From contig ML677333.1 in the NCBI GenBank assembly GCA_007922305.1, forward strand, positions 17,991,258-18,055,257: a DNA stretch of 64,000 nt, read 5' to 3'. A program made the position numbers and the translations under genes. Every line of letters starts with the position of its first letter. Position 1 is the stretch's first letter. Source of the stretch: Dermatemys mawii (Eukaryota; Chordata; Testudines; Dermatemydidae). The notes beneath the pieces were generated by a model. It did no database searches. It was not told the origin of the DNA and saw nothing but the letters and a program-made list of their open reading frames with translations. Below are positions 1-10,369 of this stretch, in pieces.

Positions 1-792
1 TCACTACAGCCACATCCATAAAATGGTGAACTTCCATATGAAATAAATTAAATTGTAGCAAAATGGGCATCTTGCAAGGACAGAGCGAGTGCTCCTAGAC
101 TTTTTAATTGTGAGGTATGTCAGTTGGGTTATAATTGGCTCTAATTAGCACACTTTCCAGCTATAAAATTCTTTACCTTAAAGTTCACTGACACTCAAAG
201 ATGTGAAATTTCTTCACATCAAAAAAAGTGCTTCCAGTTTAGTACTTACAGCTGAATGCCCGGTGATTAGTTCAAGTGAGAGACAAATACATTAGCACCC
301 ATAATGAATGGCTTTTAGAAAATTAGTTTTTATCTCTGTTGCCAAATAAGCACTACAGAAGTATGTGGCAAAACCAAATTTCATTGCCAATAATAAAAAA
401 AGTTGCCTAATAAAATAGGCCAAAATATCCATTGTTGTCCTCTTTTGTAATCCAGAAATAATCATTTAATTTTTTTTTAATTTAAATTTTTAAAAAAAAA
501 AATCTGAGATTTTTTTTTTATGTTCCCTATCATTTGGTGTGAGAAACACTTTCCCTGTTCCATGATCCAGTCCATTCGTAAAATATCAGAATTTCATTAG
601 TCCTTTTTTATTTCATTTTGGATTTAGAAAGTCTGGAATGAGTTTAATCGGATATCTGTTATAATACATTAATATTTTATCCTTTTAATGTTGTTTATAA
701 AATGCTTTAAATCTTTTCGAAGAACTAATACATGTCTTCTGGAACAGAACAATATGGAATAACATGTCCATTATGAAATCTAGATACCAAGC

Positions 793-935
793 TTTTTTTT
801 TGTTGTAGCCGTGTTGGTACATGGATGGTAGAGAGACCTGAAAAAGAGCTCTGTGTAGCTTGGAAGCATGTCTTTCACAGCAAAAGTTGGTCCAATTAAA
901 GATATTACTTCGCCCATCTTGTCTCTGTAGATACC
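793..935 (+). repeat. Penelope-associated terminal repeat, short solo copy
   Basis: Begins GTAGCCGTGTTGGTAC and continues through GAGCTCTGTGTAGCTTGGAAG to GTTGGTCCAATTAAAGATATTAC and CTTGTCTCTGTA. The same words, in both orientations, bound the Penelope-like element at 56.5-58.3 kb. The stretch is nearly palindromic around AGAGCTCT. I read it as a solo terminal unit of a turtle Penelope-like family; a SINE derived from that terminus is the alternative. Confidence 0.6.
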
Positions 936-1165
936 AAGTAACAGTTTTAAACCCAGCTAGCTACTTCTCATTATTGTAAGTAGCTGGTAGTGATGTCTAT
1001 TGGTCAGGGTGTTTAATGTTTTCCATTATGAAGACTTGTTTTCAGTTGTGTATAATTTTGCCGAACTATTACTGGCTAGGGTGACATTTTCTGAACCTGG
1101 TCTCTGACTCAGACTGAATCTTTTCGACGTTTCAATGAAAACAGTTGAATCATTTTGTTTCAGTT

Positions 1166-1861
1166 TTCACCAAAAAGGTTAATAGTGATTGGACATCTAG
1201 TATAGTGAATGCCATTGAAAATGAGGTTGGATCAGAGGCTAAAATAGGGGAAGAACAAATGAAAAATTACTTAGGCAAGTTAGATGTCTTGTAGTCACCA
1301 GGACATGATGAAATACATCCTAGATTACTCAAGGAGCTGACAGAGGAGATATCTGAGCCCTGGGCTACACTAGCCGGAGGGAAAGAGGGTTTCGAACTAA
1401 GATGCGCAACTTCAGCTACGCTCTTCACGCAGCTGAAGTACAAGTATCTTAATTTGACTTACTTGCGGCCCCCCCCCCGAATCAACCGCCATGGCTCCCT
1501 CGTTGACTCTGCTTACTCCTCTTGCAGAGCTGGAGTTGACGGGAGCGCGTTTGGAGATCAATTTATTGTATCCCGATGAGACTCAATAAATAGATCCCCA
1601 ATGCACTGAACACTACCCGCCGGGGGCGGGGGGGGGGGTAGTATAGACGTTCCCTGAGTCATTAGCAATTTTCTTCAAAAAGTCACGGAAGATGAGAGAT
1701 TCTAGAGGACTGGAAAAGGGAAAATATAGTGCCAATCTATAAAAAGAAAAATAAGGACAAGTACATAAAAGCTTGGTACAAGGAGGAGGGAGAAAAATTG
1801 TTTTTCTTAACCTCTGAGGGTAGGACAAGAAGGAATAGGCTTATATTGCAGCAAGGGTGGT
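1166..1861 (+). repeat. CR1 LINE, 5' part of a copy interrupted twice
   Basis: Decayed CR1 sequence: RT-upstream segment at about 1166-1356 (conceptually ...SPGHDEIHPRLLKELTEEIS...), continuing at 1655-1758 (phase-shifted EDWKREN-like segment). An internal deletion then brings in the CR1 tail (GTACATAAAAGCTTGGTAC, then the AAAATTGTTTTTCTTAACCT region). A 298-bp MITE interrupts it at 1357-1654 and an LTR at 1862-2540. The tail continues at 2541-2770. The copy is dead; the reading frame is lost. Confidence 0.8.
1357..1654. mobile_element. Harbinger-type MITE inserted in CR1
   Basis: A 298-bp non-coding element with imperfect terminal inverted repeats (left GGGCTACACTAGCC, right GGTAGTATAGACGTTCCC). 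It is flanked by TGA/TGA at 1354-1356 and 1655-1657, and removing it restores an uninterrupted CR1 segment. The interior has ACTTCAGCTACGC, GCAGCTGAAGTACAAG and ATCAATTTATTG, shared with the copy at 44976-45271. The 3-bp TWA-like duplication suggests PIF-Harbinger. It contains a run of C near 1471 and a run of G near 1629. Confidence 0.75.
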
Positions 1862-2540
1862 TGTAAGCCTGCGGCGACTCACCCTCGGCGCCTCCTGCTG
1901 GTCCTTCTGGGAATTAGCTTGATCCAGCCCTCTAGAGCGCCCTCTTCTGGGTTTGGCTCCGCTCGCTAGTGGCGCCGGTGCCCCTCCCTGGGCCCCGGTG
2001 CCCCCTTACCTCGAGTGCTGTGCCCCACAATATCTCCACCATCTTGGGGTCTCCCCTCCCCAGGGAACCCCCACTCCCTACCCCCACCTTGCCTCAGTCT
2101 AGGCAACTGCCAGTCACCACCTGCTCCCGCTCACTGGCGAGGACTGCAGTCCAATGCATCACCGGCATCAAGTCATCACCAGCAAGGGTGGGGGTTGGCC
2201 TGCTGTCTCTGCTTGCCCCAGGGCTGCCCCTGCAATCCCGTATCCCTTGTGGGACCATCTACCAGGCCCTGCAGCTCCACTAGCCTAGCCCCAGCCCTGC
2301 TTCACTCTGGGTATCCTATCAAGTCTCCCCAGCAGCCAGGCCCATCTCCCTCTGCAGTCAGAGGAGACTGTGTTTCCTTGGCCTCTCAGCCCTTTATAAG
2401 GGCCTGTGGAGTGTTTGGGGAGTGGCCACTCAGCTGATCCTACTCTCCCAGTCAGCCTGGGCTTTACCCTACTGCCCCAGCCTTCTCCCTGGGCTGACTT
2501 TAACCCTTCGTGGCTGAGAGCGGGTAGCCACCCCGCTACA
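1862..2540 (-). mobile_element. Solo LTR, 679 bp, inserted in the CR1 tail
   Basis: Starts TGTAAGCC and ends CGCTACA (TG...CA), flanked by the 5-bp duplication GTGGT at 1857-1861 and 2541-2545. Joining the flanks restores CR1 tail sequence comparable with the copy at 16.7 kb. It is probably in minus orientation, because a TATA-like TTATAAAGGG is read on the minus strand near 2390-2405. It is GC-rich compared with its surroundings and has no coding capacity; the ORFs here are chance. The end words (GGCGCC, GCTAATTCCCAG on the minus strand) recur in the LTR ending at 42271, so I infer a Gypsy-like family. Confidence 0.8.
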
Positions 2541-2770
2541 GTGGTGTAGTTTGGACATTTAGGAAACAATTCCTAACTGTCAGGGTCGTTAAGCATTGAA
2601 ATAAATTGTCTAGGAAGATTGTGGAATCTCCATCATATGAGATTAAGAGCAGGTTAGACAGATCCTATCATGGATGGTCTACTCTAGATAATACTTAGTC
2701 CTGCCATCAATGCAGGGGACTGGACTAAATGATCTCTCAAAGTCCCTTCCATTATAATTTTGTGATTTCT
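2541..2770 (+). repeat. CR1 LINE 3' tail (continuation)
   Basis: Continues the copy starting at 1166. It contains TTAGGAAACAATTCCTAACTG, TTGTGGAATCTCCATCAT, TAATACTTAGTCCTGCCAT, GGGGACTGGACTAAATGA and TTTTGTGATTT, the standard sauropsid CR1 3' end that finishes in short ATTYTGTGA-like repeats. The same sequence in better condition lies at 16533-16958. Confidence 0.85.
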
Positions 2771-3550
2771 AAGAGGTTGATTAGGGAAAGAGTAGGTAGT
2801 TTTGGCTATGCTACGGGGTGGAGAGGGCCTGTCTTAGTTTTGTGTTAGAGGCTTTGTGCTAAAATTTGTAACATGCCAAATGTATTGAGCATCCCATAGC
2901 GTCATTGAGTTCACTACAAATGAACTTCACTTAGCAGTAGCCAATCCTTACTACCGTTATCTCCCCATTACACTTAGGGAGAGGGGCAGTGGGTGAAGTG
3001 TGTGGAGAAGACAATGAGTTGTTTCAGCTCTTCCATTACTTGGTGTTAATTCTGTGTACTTCATAGCCCAATACATCTGGGCCTTAAATTCCTGCTATAG
3101 GAGGCAGGCAAGAATCATTGACCCATTTTAGAAATTCTCCCCACCGCCTGGGTATCTAGATTGCTTCCATGTCTGTGGATAAGGTACCTGAGAGATTACA
3201 AAAAGTCACTTCTATAAAAACTGGGAGCAGAACTCAAGTAACTAATCTGGCAAATCTCGTCCATTTAGTCTCACTATCTTCCAAGGGCACACCAAAGTTA
3301 GGATATGACACAATTAAAGTTATCCTGTAATTTGGATCCTTTGTGCACATGCGTTATGATTCATTGTTTAATTGCATTGTTTGTTTTCCGTGACCGTTGC
3401 CTCAATGGACAGTAATTTATACAGAGGGAGGCAAGTAGAGAAAATAAGTTGTTAGGCAGACTGGGATCCAGGAGAAGTGGGTTATGTCCTGTGCGGAACT
3501 GTGTGTTTAAGAGTGTCTGTCAAGAACCACTTGGCACCGAGTGGCCCTGA

Positions 3551-3706
3551 ATGGCTGTTTTGCTAGAGGAGGTATTAGACAGGCAACAACTACAGCAGAT
3601 TGAGAAGTCTGAATCCCAGGGCATGGCACAACCAGAGTTAATGGACTTACTGCCTCCTGAGTACAATGGTGCTGATGTCTCAAGTGAGGCCTACAGATCT
3701 ACGTGA
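3551..3706 (+). other. Short open frame of unknown meaning in the intron
   Basis: ATG at 3551 opens 51 codons ending TGA, reading MAVLLEEVLDRQQLQQIEKS and then SESQGMAQPELMDLLPPEYN. The composition is protein-like (charged, Leu/Gln-rich), unlike the surrounding AT-rich DNA. It could be a scrap of a retroelement gag or a chance frame. No splice context supports it as an EIPR1 exon. No function is claimed. Confidence 0.2.
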
Positions 3707-4360
3707 CAGTACAGTGTACCTCAGAGAAAAATTGAGCATTGTTAGTTTCGTTAGAAATTTGGTTATAAGTACTTTATATTTTGTAGTATGCTAATGTTGT
3801 TTAATTGCCTGGGAAAGGAAGATGTGAGGAAATGTATCTTTAAGAGGCTCTGGCAAGAGCTAGTTAGAACCAGCTATGTTGTTCATGGTAAGTAGTGCTG
3901 ATCAGTTAGAGCTCAGACACTGAATGGAGCAAATCTCTGTCAGATTCCTTGCCTCTGAGTGATAACTGAACACCACTTGTTCCTTCCTCTGCCACAGACT
4001 TTATATGTGATATTGAGCAGGACTTTCATGATATATATGCACCAGAGGGCCAAATTAAGGTTGTATGGGCAACCTTAGCTCTGGCATTTCCTAACTTTTG
4101 AGTGCTTGTCTTTATCACTGTAGTATTATTTCAGTAGAGAGGGCTTTTTGTATGTAACTAACTACATATTGACGAGGTTGGTAAAATTCTGCTCTGCAGT
4201 CAAAAAGAACCTATTTATATTGAAAATTATGTGAGTTTCACCATTGTGTTTGACAAGGACAGATTTAGCGCTACATAATTAAAATGGCTGATAATTGCAA
4301 GACTTCACTGTTTTGAGGTTTTTTCATGTGTTTTATTTATGTTATATGTTTGTTTTACAG

Positions 4361-4460
4361 TGTTATATGGGAGCCAATGGGAGATGGTAAAAAGCTCATT
4401 TCACTTGCTGATAATCACTTATTATTGTGGGATTTGCAAGAAAGCTCAAGCAACGCCGTG
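4361..4460 (+). CDS. EIPR1: EIPR1 exon, fifth from the end (partial gene, 5' exons off-window)
   Basis: First visible coding exon of EIPR1 (EARP and GARP complex-interacting protein 1, old name TSSC1), a WD40 beta-propeller protein that supports endosomal recycling and dense-core vesicle cargo sorting by binding the EARP/GARP tethering complexes. The exon follows a pyrimidine-rich tract ending in TTTTACAG and is followed by GTAAG. One base completes a split codon, then 33 codons read [11 protein letters not shown], then [17 protein letters not shown]. This matches the known vertebrate protein from about residue 139, including a WD-type strand ending in LLLWDLQ. The ORF opened by an upstream ATG at 4326 is intronic read-through, not the real start. 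The upstream exons encoding roughly the first 138 residues are not in this window. Identification is from family memory; no alignment was run. Confidence 0.95.
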
Positions 4461-5560
4461 GTAAGAAAAATTGCTTGTAAGTTATATATGCCTGAGTATT
4501 GTACATTGCAAGTGTCAGATTAGTTGGGTTTTGGTTTGGTTATCATCTAACTCAGCATTTTATAAGGATTCTCAAATATATTGCTATTAACTTCTAAAAG
4601 TTTAAATTTTTACCCAATTTCATTAAAATTAGCATAAGAACTTTCTTCTAACATCCTTCAAATAGGACCTAAAGCTTATTTATTGAGACTACTGTAGTGT
4701 TACTGTGAATTAAATGTGATAATCCTGGGTTTATGGAAACTTTATTCTCCTTTTCCTGTTGTCCCTCACAAACCCCAGACTTTCCCTTTCCTTTCTGGCT
4801 GCAGCTTGTTGAAACAGGCACTCTGGTCCCTTTTTGGATCTGAATGTTCCAGGCTTAGGTAACTTTTTTGTCTCCCTTCTCTCTTACCAACAGTTATACT
4901 TTTTATGTATGTATGTATGCTTGAATTCTCTGTGGTTGTTACCCCAGTGAATATAATGTCAAAATGATTTTAATAAAGCAATGATCATTAGACAAATTGA
5001 AGAAAATCCAGTTAAATCAGAGATCAATGAACAAAAGCTTATTGTAAGGATTGGGTAAGAGAGGTTAAATCTTGAAGTTATTGATTTAAACAAGTATTCA
5101 TGTATGTTTTAGAGCCCAAAGAGGGGAGAGGGAGTGTGGAGAGAGAGATTTTTTACAGATTCTCTGTCTCCTAGTATCACAGTATCGCACGTCACTATCT
5201 CAGTGTGTTAGTGCAGCTGTTATTTACCTGTATTACTGCAGTACATAGGCAGCCGTAGTCATGGACCAGAATCCCAATGTGCTAGGCTCTGTACAAACAC
5301 AGAAAATATTTTTGAATTCTCTTTATGCTTAAGTTTTCTCTATATGCTGCATTGTTACCCAGTGGTTGGAAAAGAACTGTGTGCTTTCAGAGCAGGCTAA
5401 ATTACATAGGTGTGGGGATTGCCTAGCTGTCTGGGCTTAGTCTCCATATGAATGGAGCATTTGAGAAGACAATAGCAAATCCAGGCACTCAGACATTGAC
5501 ACCTAGTAACCAATAACACAGAGGGATTTGTATTCCCCCACCTTTCAGCAGTGAGACTGA

Positions 5561-6212
5561 GGGCTTGGTTACACTGGCACTTTATAGCGCTATAAAGCCC
5601 CCACGAGCGCTATAACCTCCTCCCCGTCCACACTGGCAAGTCACGTAGAGCGCTATAACCATGAAGTTATAGCGCTCCTGGTAATCCACCTCCGCATGGG
5701 GAATAAGGGCTGTAGCGCTGCTGCTGGACACCCACTGCGCTACAAGTGATCCCTTGAGATGCCTAGAGCCATTTAAGGCAATTGATGTCTCTTCCCTTTG
5801 TTTTGAACTCGCTGAAGGAATGCGGAAGTACCTCTTTAGAGTTTCTCTCTTAACTCGGCAGATAAGCAATGCAAATGTTTAAGGAGGGAGCCTGTGTGAA
5901 AACAAAGCCTTCTGTGAACGGAGGCTCACTGACAGGCTTTCAGAAGATCGGAAAAATCACTCTCTCTCCCTCTACATACACACAACGCATCTCCCCTCAC
6001 CCCCCTCGTTTAAAAAGCACGTTGCACCCAGCTGAATGCTGGGATACCTGCCCTAATGCGCTGCTCTTAATGCCGCATTAAGTGCCCCAAATGTGGCCAT
6101 GCTATACCGCTGGCGCATCTGAGTGTGGACATACAATAGCGCTATACGTATTACTGTATAAGGGGACCGCTATAACCAATAGCGCTATAATCTTGTAAGT
6201 GTAACCATACCC
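5561..6212. mobile_element. Harbinger-type MITE, 652 bp
   Basis: Terminal inverted repeats GGGCTTGGTTACAC (left) and GTGTAACCATACCC (right) match at 12 of 14 positions, flanked by TGA at 5558-5560 and 6213-6215. Both ends carry repeated copies of the octamer AGCGCTAT (for example near 5585, 5609, 5650, 5670, 6136, 6180). The ORFs inside read no recognisable protein. It is non-autonomous and probably mobilised by a Harbinger transposase such as the family decayed at 25.5-26.3 kb. Confidence 0.75.
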
Positions 6213-6215
6213 TGA

Positions 6216-7425
6216 GGCCTTGTCTACACTTCCGTTTTGTTAGCAAAAGACAGTTTTTGTCAAGAAAACAGTGGAGGTGTACACATTACAATGCTTCTCC
6301 TACCCACAAAACTCTCCTGCTTTGCTCACAAAATAAAACCACCTCGACAAAAGGCATAGAGCTTTTTGCAGCAAAGTTAGATTGACAAAGCATTCGTTAC
6401 ATCACTGTAACTGGCCTCCAGGAGGTATCCCACAATGCCCACCATGAGGAGTCAGCTCATTGTTTTGAACTCTGCTGTTCTGCATCAAGCTACACACGCA
6501 AATGCCCCTCCCCGGAAGCTTTGAAATTCCTCTGCATGGGAAGCTCACATAGCTACTTCTCAGCTGAGCAGGTTGGCTCCCTGCAGCAAACACACTCCTG
6601 CCTGGACAACAGAGGAAGGGGGTGGATCTCCTTGGTCTGTAGGGAGAGGACGAGGTGGGAGAACTTGGAGGGAATCACAGAATCAAAGCATGAACATGGA
6701 ATCCTGCTCTCCCTCGCACTAGGACTACAGTGGCAGACGGGCTGCTGCTGGGGTCGGGGAGAAGCTCACGCTGTGCTGTGTAGAGCCAGGGAGGGAGGCA
6801 AGGGCTGATGTTGGGTGTTTTCCTCCCCCTGCTGGTGTACTAGTCTCCGCTGAGCTGGGGAGCGGGACACTAGCTGTCTGTGCACCAGCTTTTGCCTCAG
6901 AATTTGTTGCTTCTGGCTGCTGTCTGAATGTAAAGAGACAGCATGTGGACATAATCATTCTCCCCCAACACACATGCTGTTTCTGTTTCTCTTTCATTCA
7001 CACACACACACACGCACACACATGCACACCTCCTGCCACACACATTTTCTCCCCTCCGCCTCTCCCCTCCAAATACACAGTTCTGTGGGCTTCTTGTTTT
7101 AGCGTTCAACGACATCAGTTTGGTCATATTACTGAGTGCAACTCTAAAAATGTGTTACTTTTCGGGCACACAGAGAAATAATTACAATGTTCATAGTACA
7201 GTGCAAACAAACAATTCCAAATATTTTCCCCCGTCCCTTGGGCTCCTCTTATAGCGGTGTGTTTATAATGTACAACACAATACTGAACAGCAATGCAAGA
7301 TCCACGTTTTCTGACATAGATGGCTAGGTTGCAGGTTACCAGAGCAATTGAAAAGCGGCTGGCAATCTAGTAAAATGTTCATGAAACGATGGGATTAAGA
7401 TACCATCATCATCATCAACTTTCCA
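6216..7425. repeat. Probable decayed Harbinger-derived non-coding element
   Basis: Starts GGCCTTGTCTACACTT directly after the TGA shared with the previous MITE, so it may be a second element abutting it. The matching right terminus is not visible, so the end is arbitrary. The middle (6400-6900) is GC-richer and has no credible coding frame. A (CA)n microsatellite is at 6998-7022. Classification rests only on the TIR-like start. Confidence 0.35.
6998..7022 (+). repeat. (CA)n microsatellite
   Basis: About twelve CA units with one CG interruption, seen directly. It produces spurious short ORFs of His-Thr or Cys-Val repeats on the two strands. Confidence 0.95.
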
Positions 7426-7722
7426 TACAAGATCACTTTTTTAATTTAAGATCAACCCAGGATCTCCCCCTTCCTTGAGGCACTACCCCCTCCCCGAGAC
7501 CCTATCCCACTCACTCCTTTCCCCTCTCCCATCGCCCCCACTCACCCACCGTCACTCACTTTCACAGGGCTGGCGCCGGAGTTTGGGGTGCGGGAGGTGT
7601 GCAGGCTCTGGGCTGGGGCTGAGGGGTTCGGAGTGTGGAAAGGGGTTCCGGGTTGAGCTGGGGTGAGGGTTGGGGTGCAAGCTCTGGAAGGGAGTTTGGG
7701 TGCAGGGGTCATATGGTCACAC
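7426..7722. mobile_element. GC-rich hAT-like non-autonomous element, left part
   Basis: Starts near TTTAATTTAAGATCAACCCAGG and runs through tandem-like GGGTGCGGGAGG, TTGGGGTGCAAG and GGGAGTTTGGGTGCAGG words. The same words resume at about 9486 after the LTR, so the two parts are one element split by insertion. The exact left terminus is not clear. Confidence 0.55.
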
Positions 7723-9480
7723 TGTGTCTAATCTCATACAAACCATTGGACACTTCATGAGTTTTACTTTTTATTAATGTCATTTGCAGTTTATAGATCT
7801 AAAATTTTTCAGGGATTGTTGCATGTGACATTGCAATCCGTAATGTTTTATGGAAATATGCTTATGAGTGTGAATATAATGTAACTGGAATATGTTTTAT
7901 GCAAAAGCATAAAGGCATCATTACAAAGTTTATAATCTACTGGATGTGTTCATCCTTTTTGTATGAATGTATAATTCTTGTATTTGAAACTACTAATATG
8001 AAGTGTAACTCTGAGGTCCTATTGTAATTATGCAAAGTGTTGGCCATTAATGGTGGTTTAGAAGCTTGATGGCTCCCATTAGCTAGGACAATTGGTTGTA
8101 AATGGTCTGTTTACTTGCAAACCTTCCTGGGTGCATGTGGGCCAGCCCTGGAAGAATGTCACCTGATACTGAAATTCGTCTTAAACCTAGTGCTCTTCCA
8201 TTTAGAAGGAGGGGTGGGGACCCAAAGAGACAAAAGATTCCCGCGTTGTGTCAAAGCTATAAAAGGGGGTGGAACAGAACAAAGGGGGCTACCAGTCATG
8301 AGAAAACCCCTAGTTTCCACCTAAGAAGTCCGTTAAACAAGGACTGTACCAGGGGAACGGATTGGGCCAGACTAGGAAGGTGTCTAGTCTGTGAAAGAAG
8401 CTTATTAGAACACCTCTGAGGGTGAGATTTCACTTGTAATCAGTTTCTTAATGTGTTAGGCTTAGACTTGTGTGTTTTTTGCTTTATTTTGCTTGGTGAC
8501 TTACTTTGTTTTGTCTGCTGTTACTTGAAACCACTTGTGACGGTGCTGTTCCTGGTGGGATGCATCTGGGAGTGCCAAGTCAGGACAAATTGCTCCAAAC
8601 AGGACATTTACAGTCCAAAGTTGGGGTTTCTCCCCCCTAAAGGCAAACCAAACCAGCCAGACAGAAAAGACTTTTTGGTTTCGCCCCACTGGCTAGCCAC
8701 AGGTCACACAAGCAATTCCCTTGGACACTCCAGCTTCCCAGTATCACCACCAGCAGCCACCTGTACTGGGGACAAATGGTTATAAAAACCAATACCCCAA
8801 ATAAAGAAAACGGTTCCTCCCCAATTCCAAAGCATCAGGCCCCAGACCCAGGTCAATATATGTCAATATACACTACTCACATCCAGATAGCATAATCATA
8901 ATCAGCAGATTATAACCTGGTCGTAGACACCTTATATGACCCCCTTTACCTAAGATTTGGTGCCCCTACAGGACCTTGGTTGCACCAATGATCTGTATGA
9001 TCCCAGATAATTTCAGTAATGTGACACCACTTAAATCCTATTTTTTATACTTAATCACTTTTGTTTATTAATTAAACCAGAGTAAGTGATTTAATACCTA
9101 GGGACCAAACGGCTGTGCATCTCTCGCAATCAGTATTACAGAGGGTGGACCATTTGAGTTTACCCTGTATAAGCTTTATACAGAGTAAAACGGATTTATA
9201 TGGGGTTTGGATCCCATTGGGAACTGGGTGTATGGGTGCTGGAGATAGGTGACCTGCTTAGCAGTTTTTGGTTAAAGTCTGCAGCTTTGAGGGCGTGGAC
9301 CAGACCTGGATCTATGTTGCAGCAGTCTAATGTGTCTGGCTCAACAAAACAGACTTATGGAGTCCCAAGCTGGTAGGGAAAGTTGGCTCAGAAGTAATTC
9401 CGTATGTCTGGTGACAGTCCCAAGTGGGGCAGTCTCTGTGACCGAACCACATCACATCACAAATCAGTGTAACATTCTCA
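7723..9480 (+). mobile_element. LTR-type element (outer), interrupted by a second solo LTR
   Basis: Begins about TGTGTCTAATCTCATAC and contains TCAGTTTCTTAATGTGTTAGG, a TATAAAAGGGGG promoter-like word at 8260-8271, CCTGTATAAGCTTTATACAG and TATGGGGTTTGGATCCC. It ends near CCGAACCACATCAC. It lies inside a GC-rich hAT-like repeat. A second LTR at 8536-9026 splits it. No coding frame. Outer borders are approximate because I could not find a clean target duplication. Confidence 0.6.
8536..9026 (+). mobile_element. Solo LTR, 491 bp, nested in another LTR
   Basis: Begins TGTGACGGTG and ends AATGTGACA (TG...CA), flanked by the 5-bp duplication CCACT at 8531-8535 and 9027-9031. Joining the flanks gives GAAACCACTTAAATCC, which reads as continuous host LTR. 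It is non-coding; the 110-residue frame crossing it is chance. Strand is assigned arbitrarily. TGTGACGG is the same start word seen in the element at 32413. Confidence 0.8.
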
Positions 9481-9485
9481 ACTGT

Positions 9486-10165
9486 GAGGTATGCATTGGC
9501 TGAGCCTGGGTCTGGAGGTTGGGGTGCAGGAGAGGCTGGGGGGTGCAGGCTCTGGGAGGGAGTTTGGTGCAGGAGGGGCCTCTGGGCTGGTGCAGGATAT
9601 TTGGCTGCAGGAGGGGATGAGGGGGTAGGCTCTCAGGGGGAGTTTGGGTGCAGGAGGGGGCTCCAGGCTGGGGTCGAGGTGCGAGGTATAGGCTTCAGCC
9701 AGGAGGTGCTTACCACAGGCGGCTCCTGGTCACTGGAGCAGCAGGGCTCAGGCAGGCTGCCTGCCTACCATGACCCCAAGCTGCTCCAGAAAGCAGCTGG
9801 CTGCTGGCACATCTCTGTAGCCCCTGAGGGGGTTGGGAACAGCAGGTCTCTGTGCACTGCTTTTGCCTGCAAGTACGGCCCCCTCAGCTCCCATGGGCTG
9901 GTTCCTGGCCAATGGGAGCTGCAGGGATGATGCAAGAGCAGCACATGGAACCGCCTCACATTCCCTCCCTCCAGGGGCCAAAGAGACATGCCAGCAACCA
10001 GCCGCTTCTGGGAGTGGCATGGAGCCAGAGCAGTCAGGCAGCCTGGCAGAGCCCTGCTGTGCTGCCGGACTTTTGGTGGCTGGAGAGCACGATTGACTGG
10101 CAGAGGCTCTAGGATCAACCAGTCGATCGAAATCAACCAATTGGTGACCTCTGATCTAGTCCAAT
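9486..10165. mobile_element. GC-rich hAT-like non-autonomous element, right part
   Basis: Resumes the GGGTGCAGG words seen at 7560-7720. It ends with AACCAGTCGATCGAAATC and AACCAATTGGTGACCTCTGA, a terminus with GGTCACCAA on the other strand typical of a common turtle hAT MITE as I recall it. Several overlapping frames of 60-150 codons run through it on both strands; these follow from high GC and low stop density, not from genes. Confidence 0.6.
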
Positions 10166-10369
10166 ATTTTTGTCTCTGAAAGTGGCCAGTATCAGACAAT
10201 TCAGAAGAAGGTGTAAGAATCACACAACTGACAGACTTGGGATCATCTGTCCCCTATTTTGAGTGTTACTTTGTTCTCTAATTGTTAGAGATTGGATTAA
10301 TCCAGAAACATGAGGTTTAATAATCCATTCAAAACTTTTGTTTTAAATTATGTTAACTCTGAATGTACT

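Noticed and set aside
9484..10223. Six overlapping frames of 60-150 codons on both strands
   Set aside because: All fall in the GC-rich hAT-like element and are mutual shadows.
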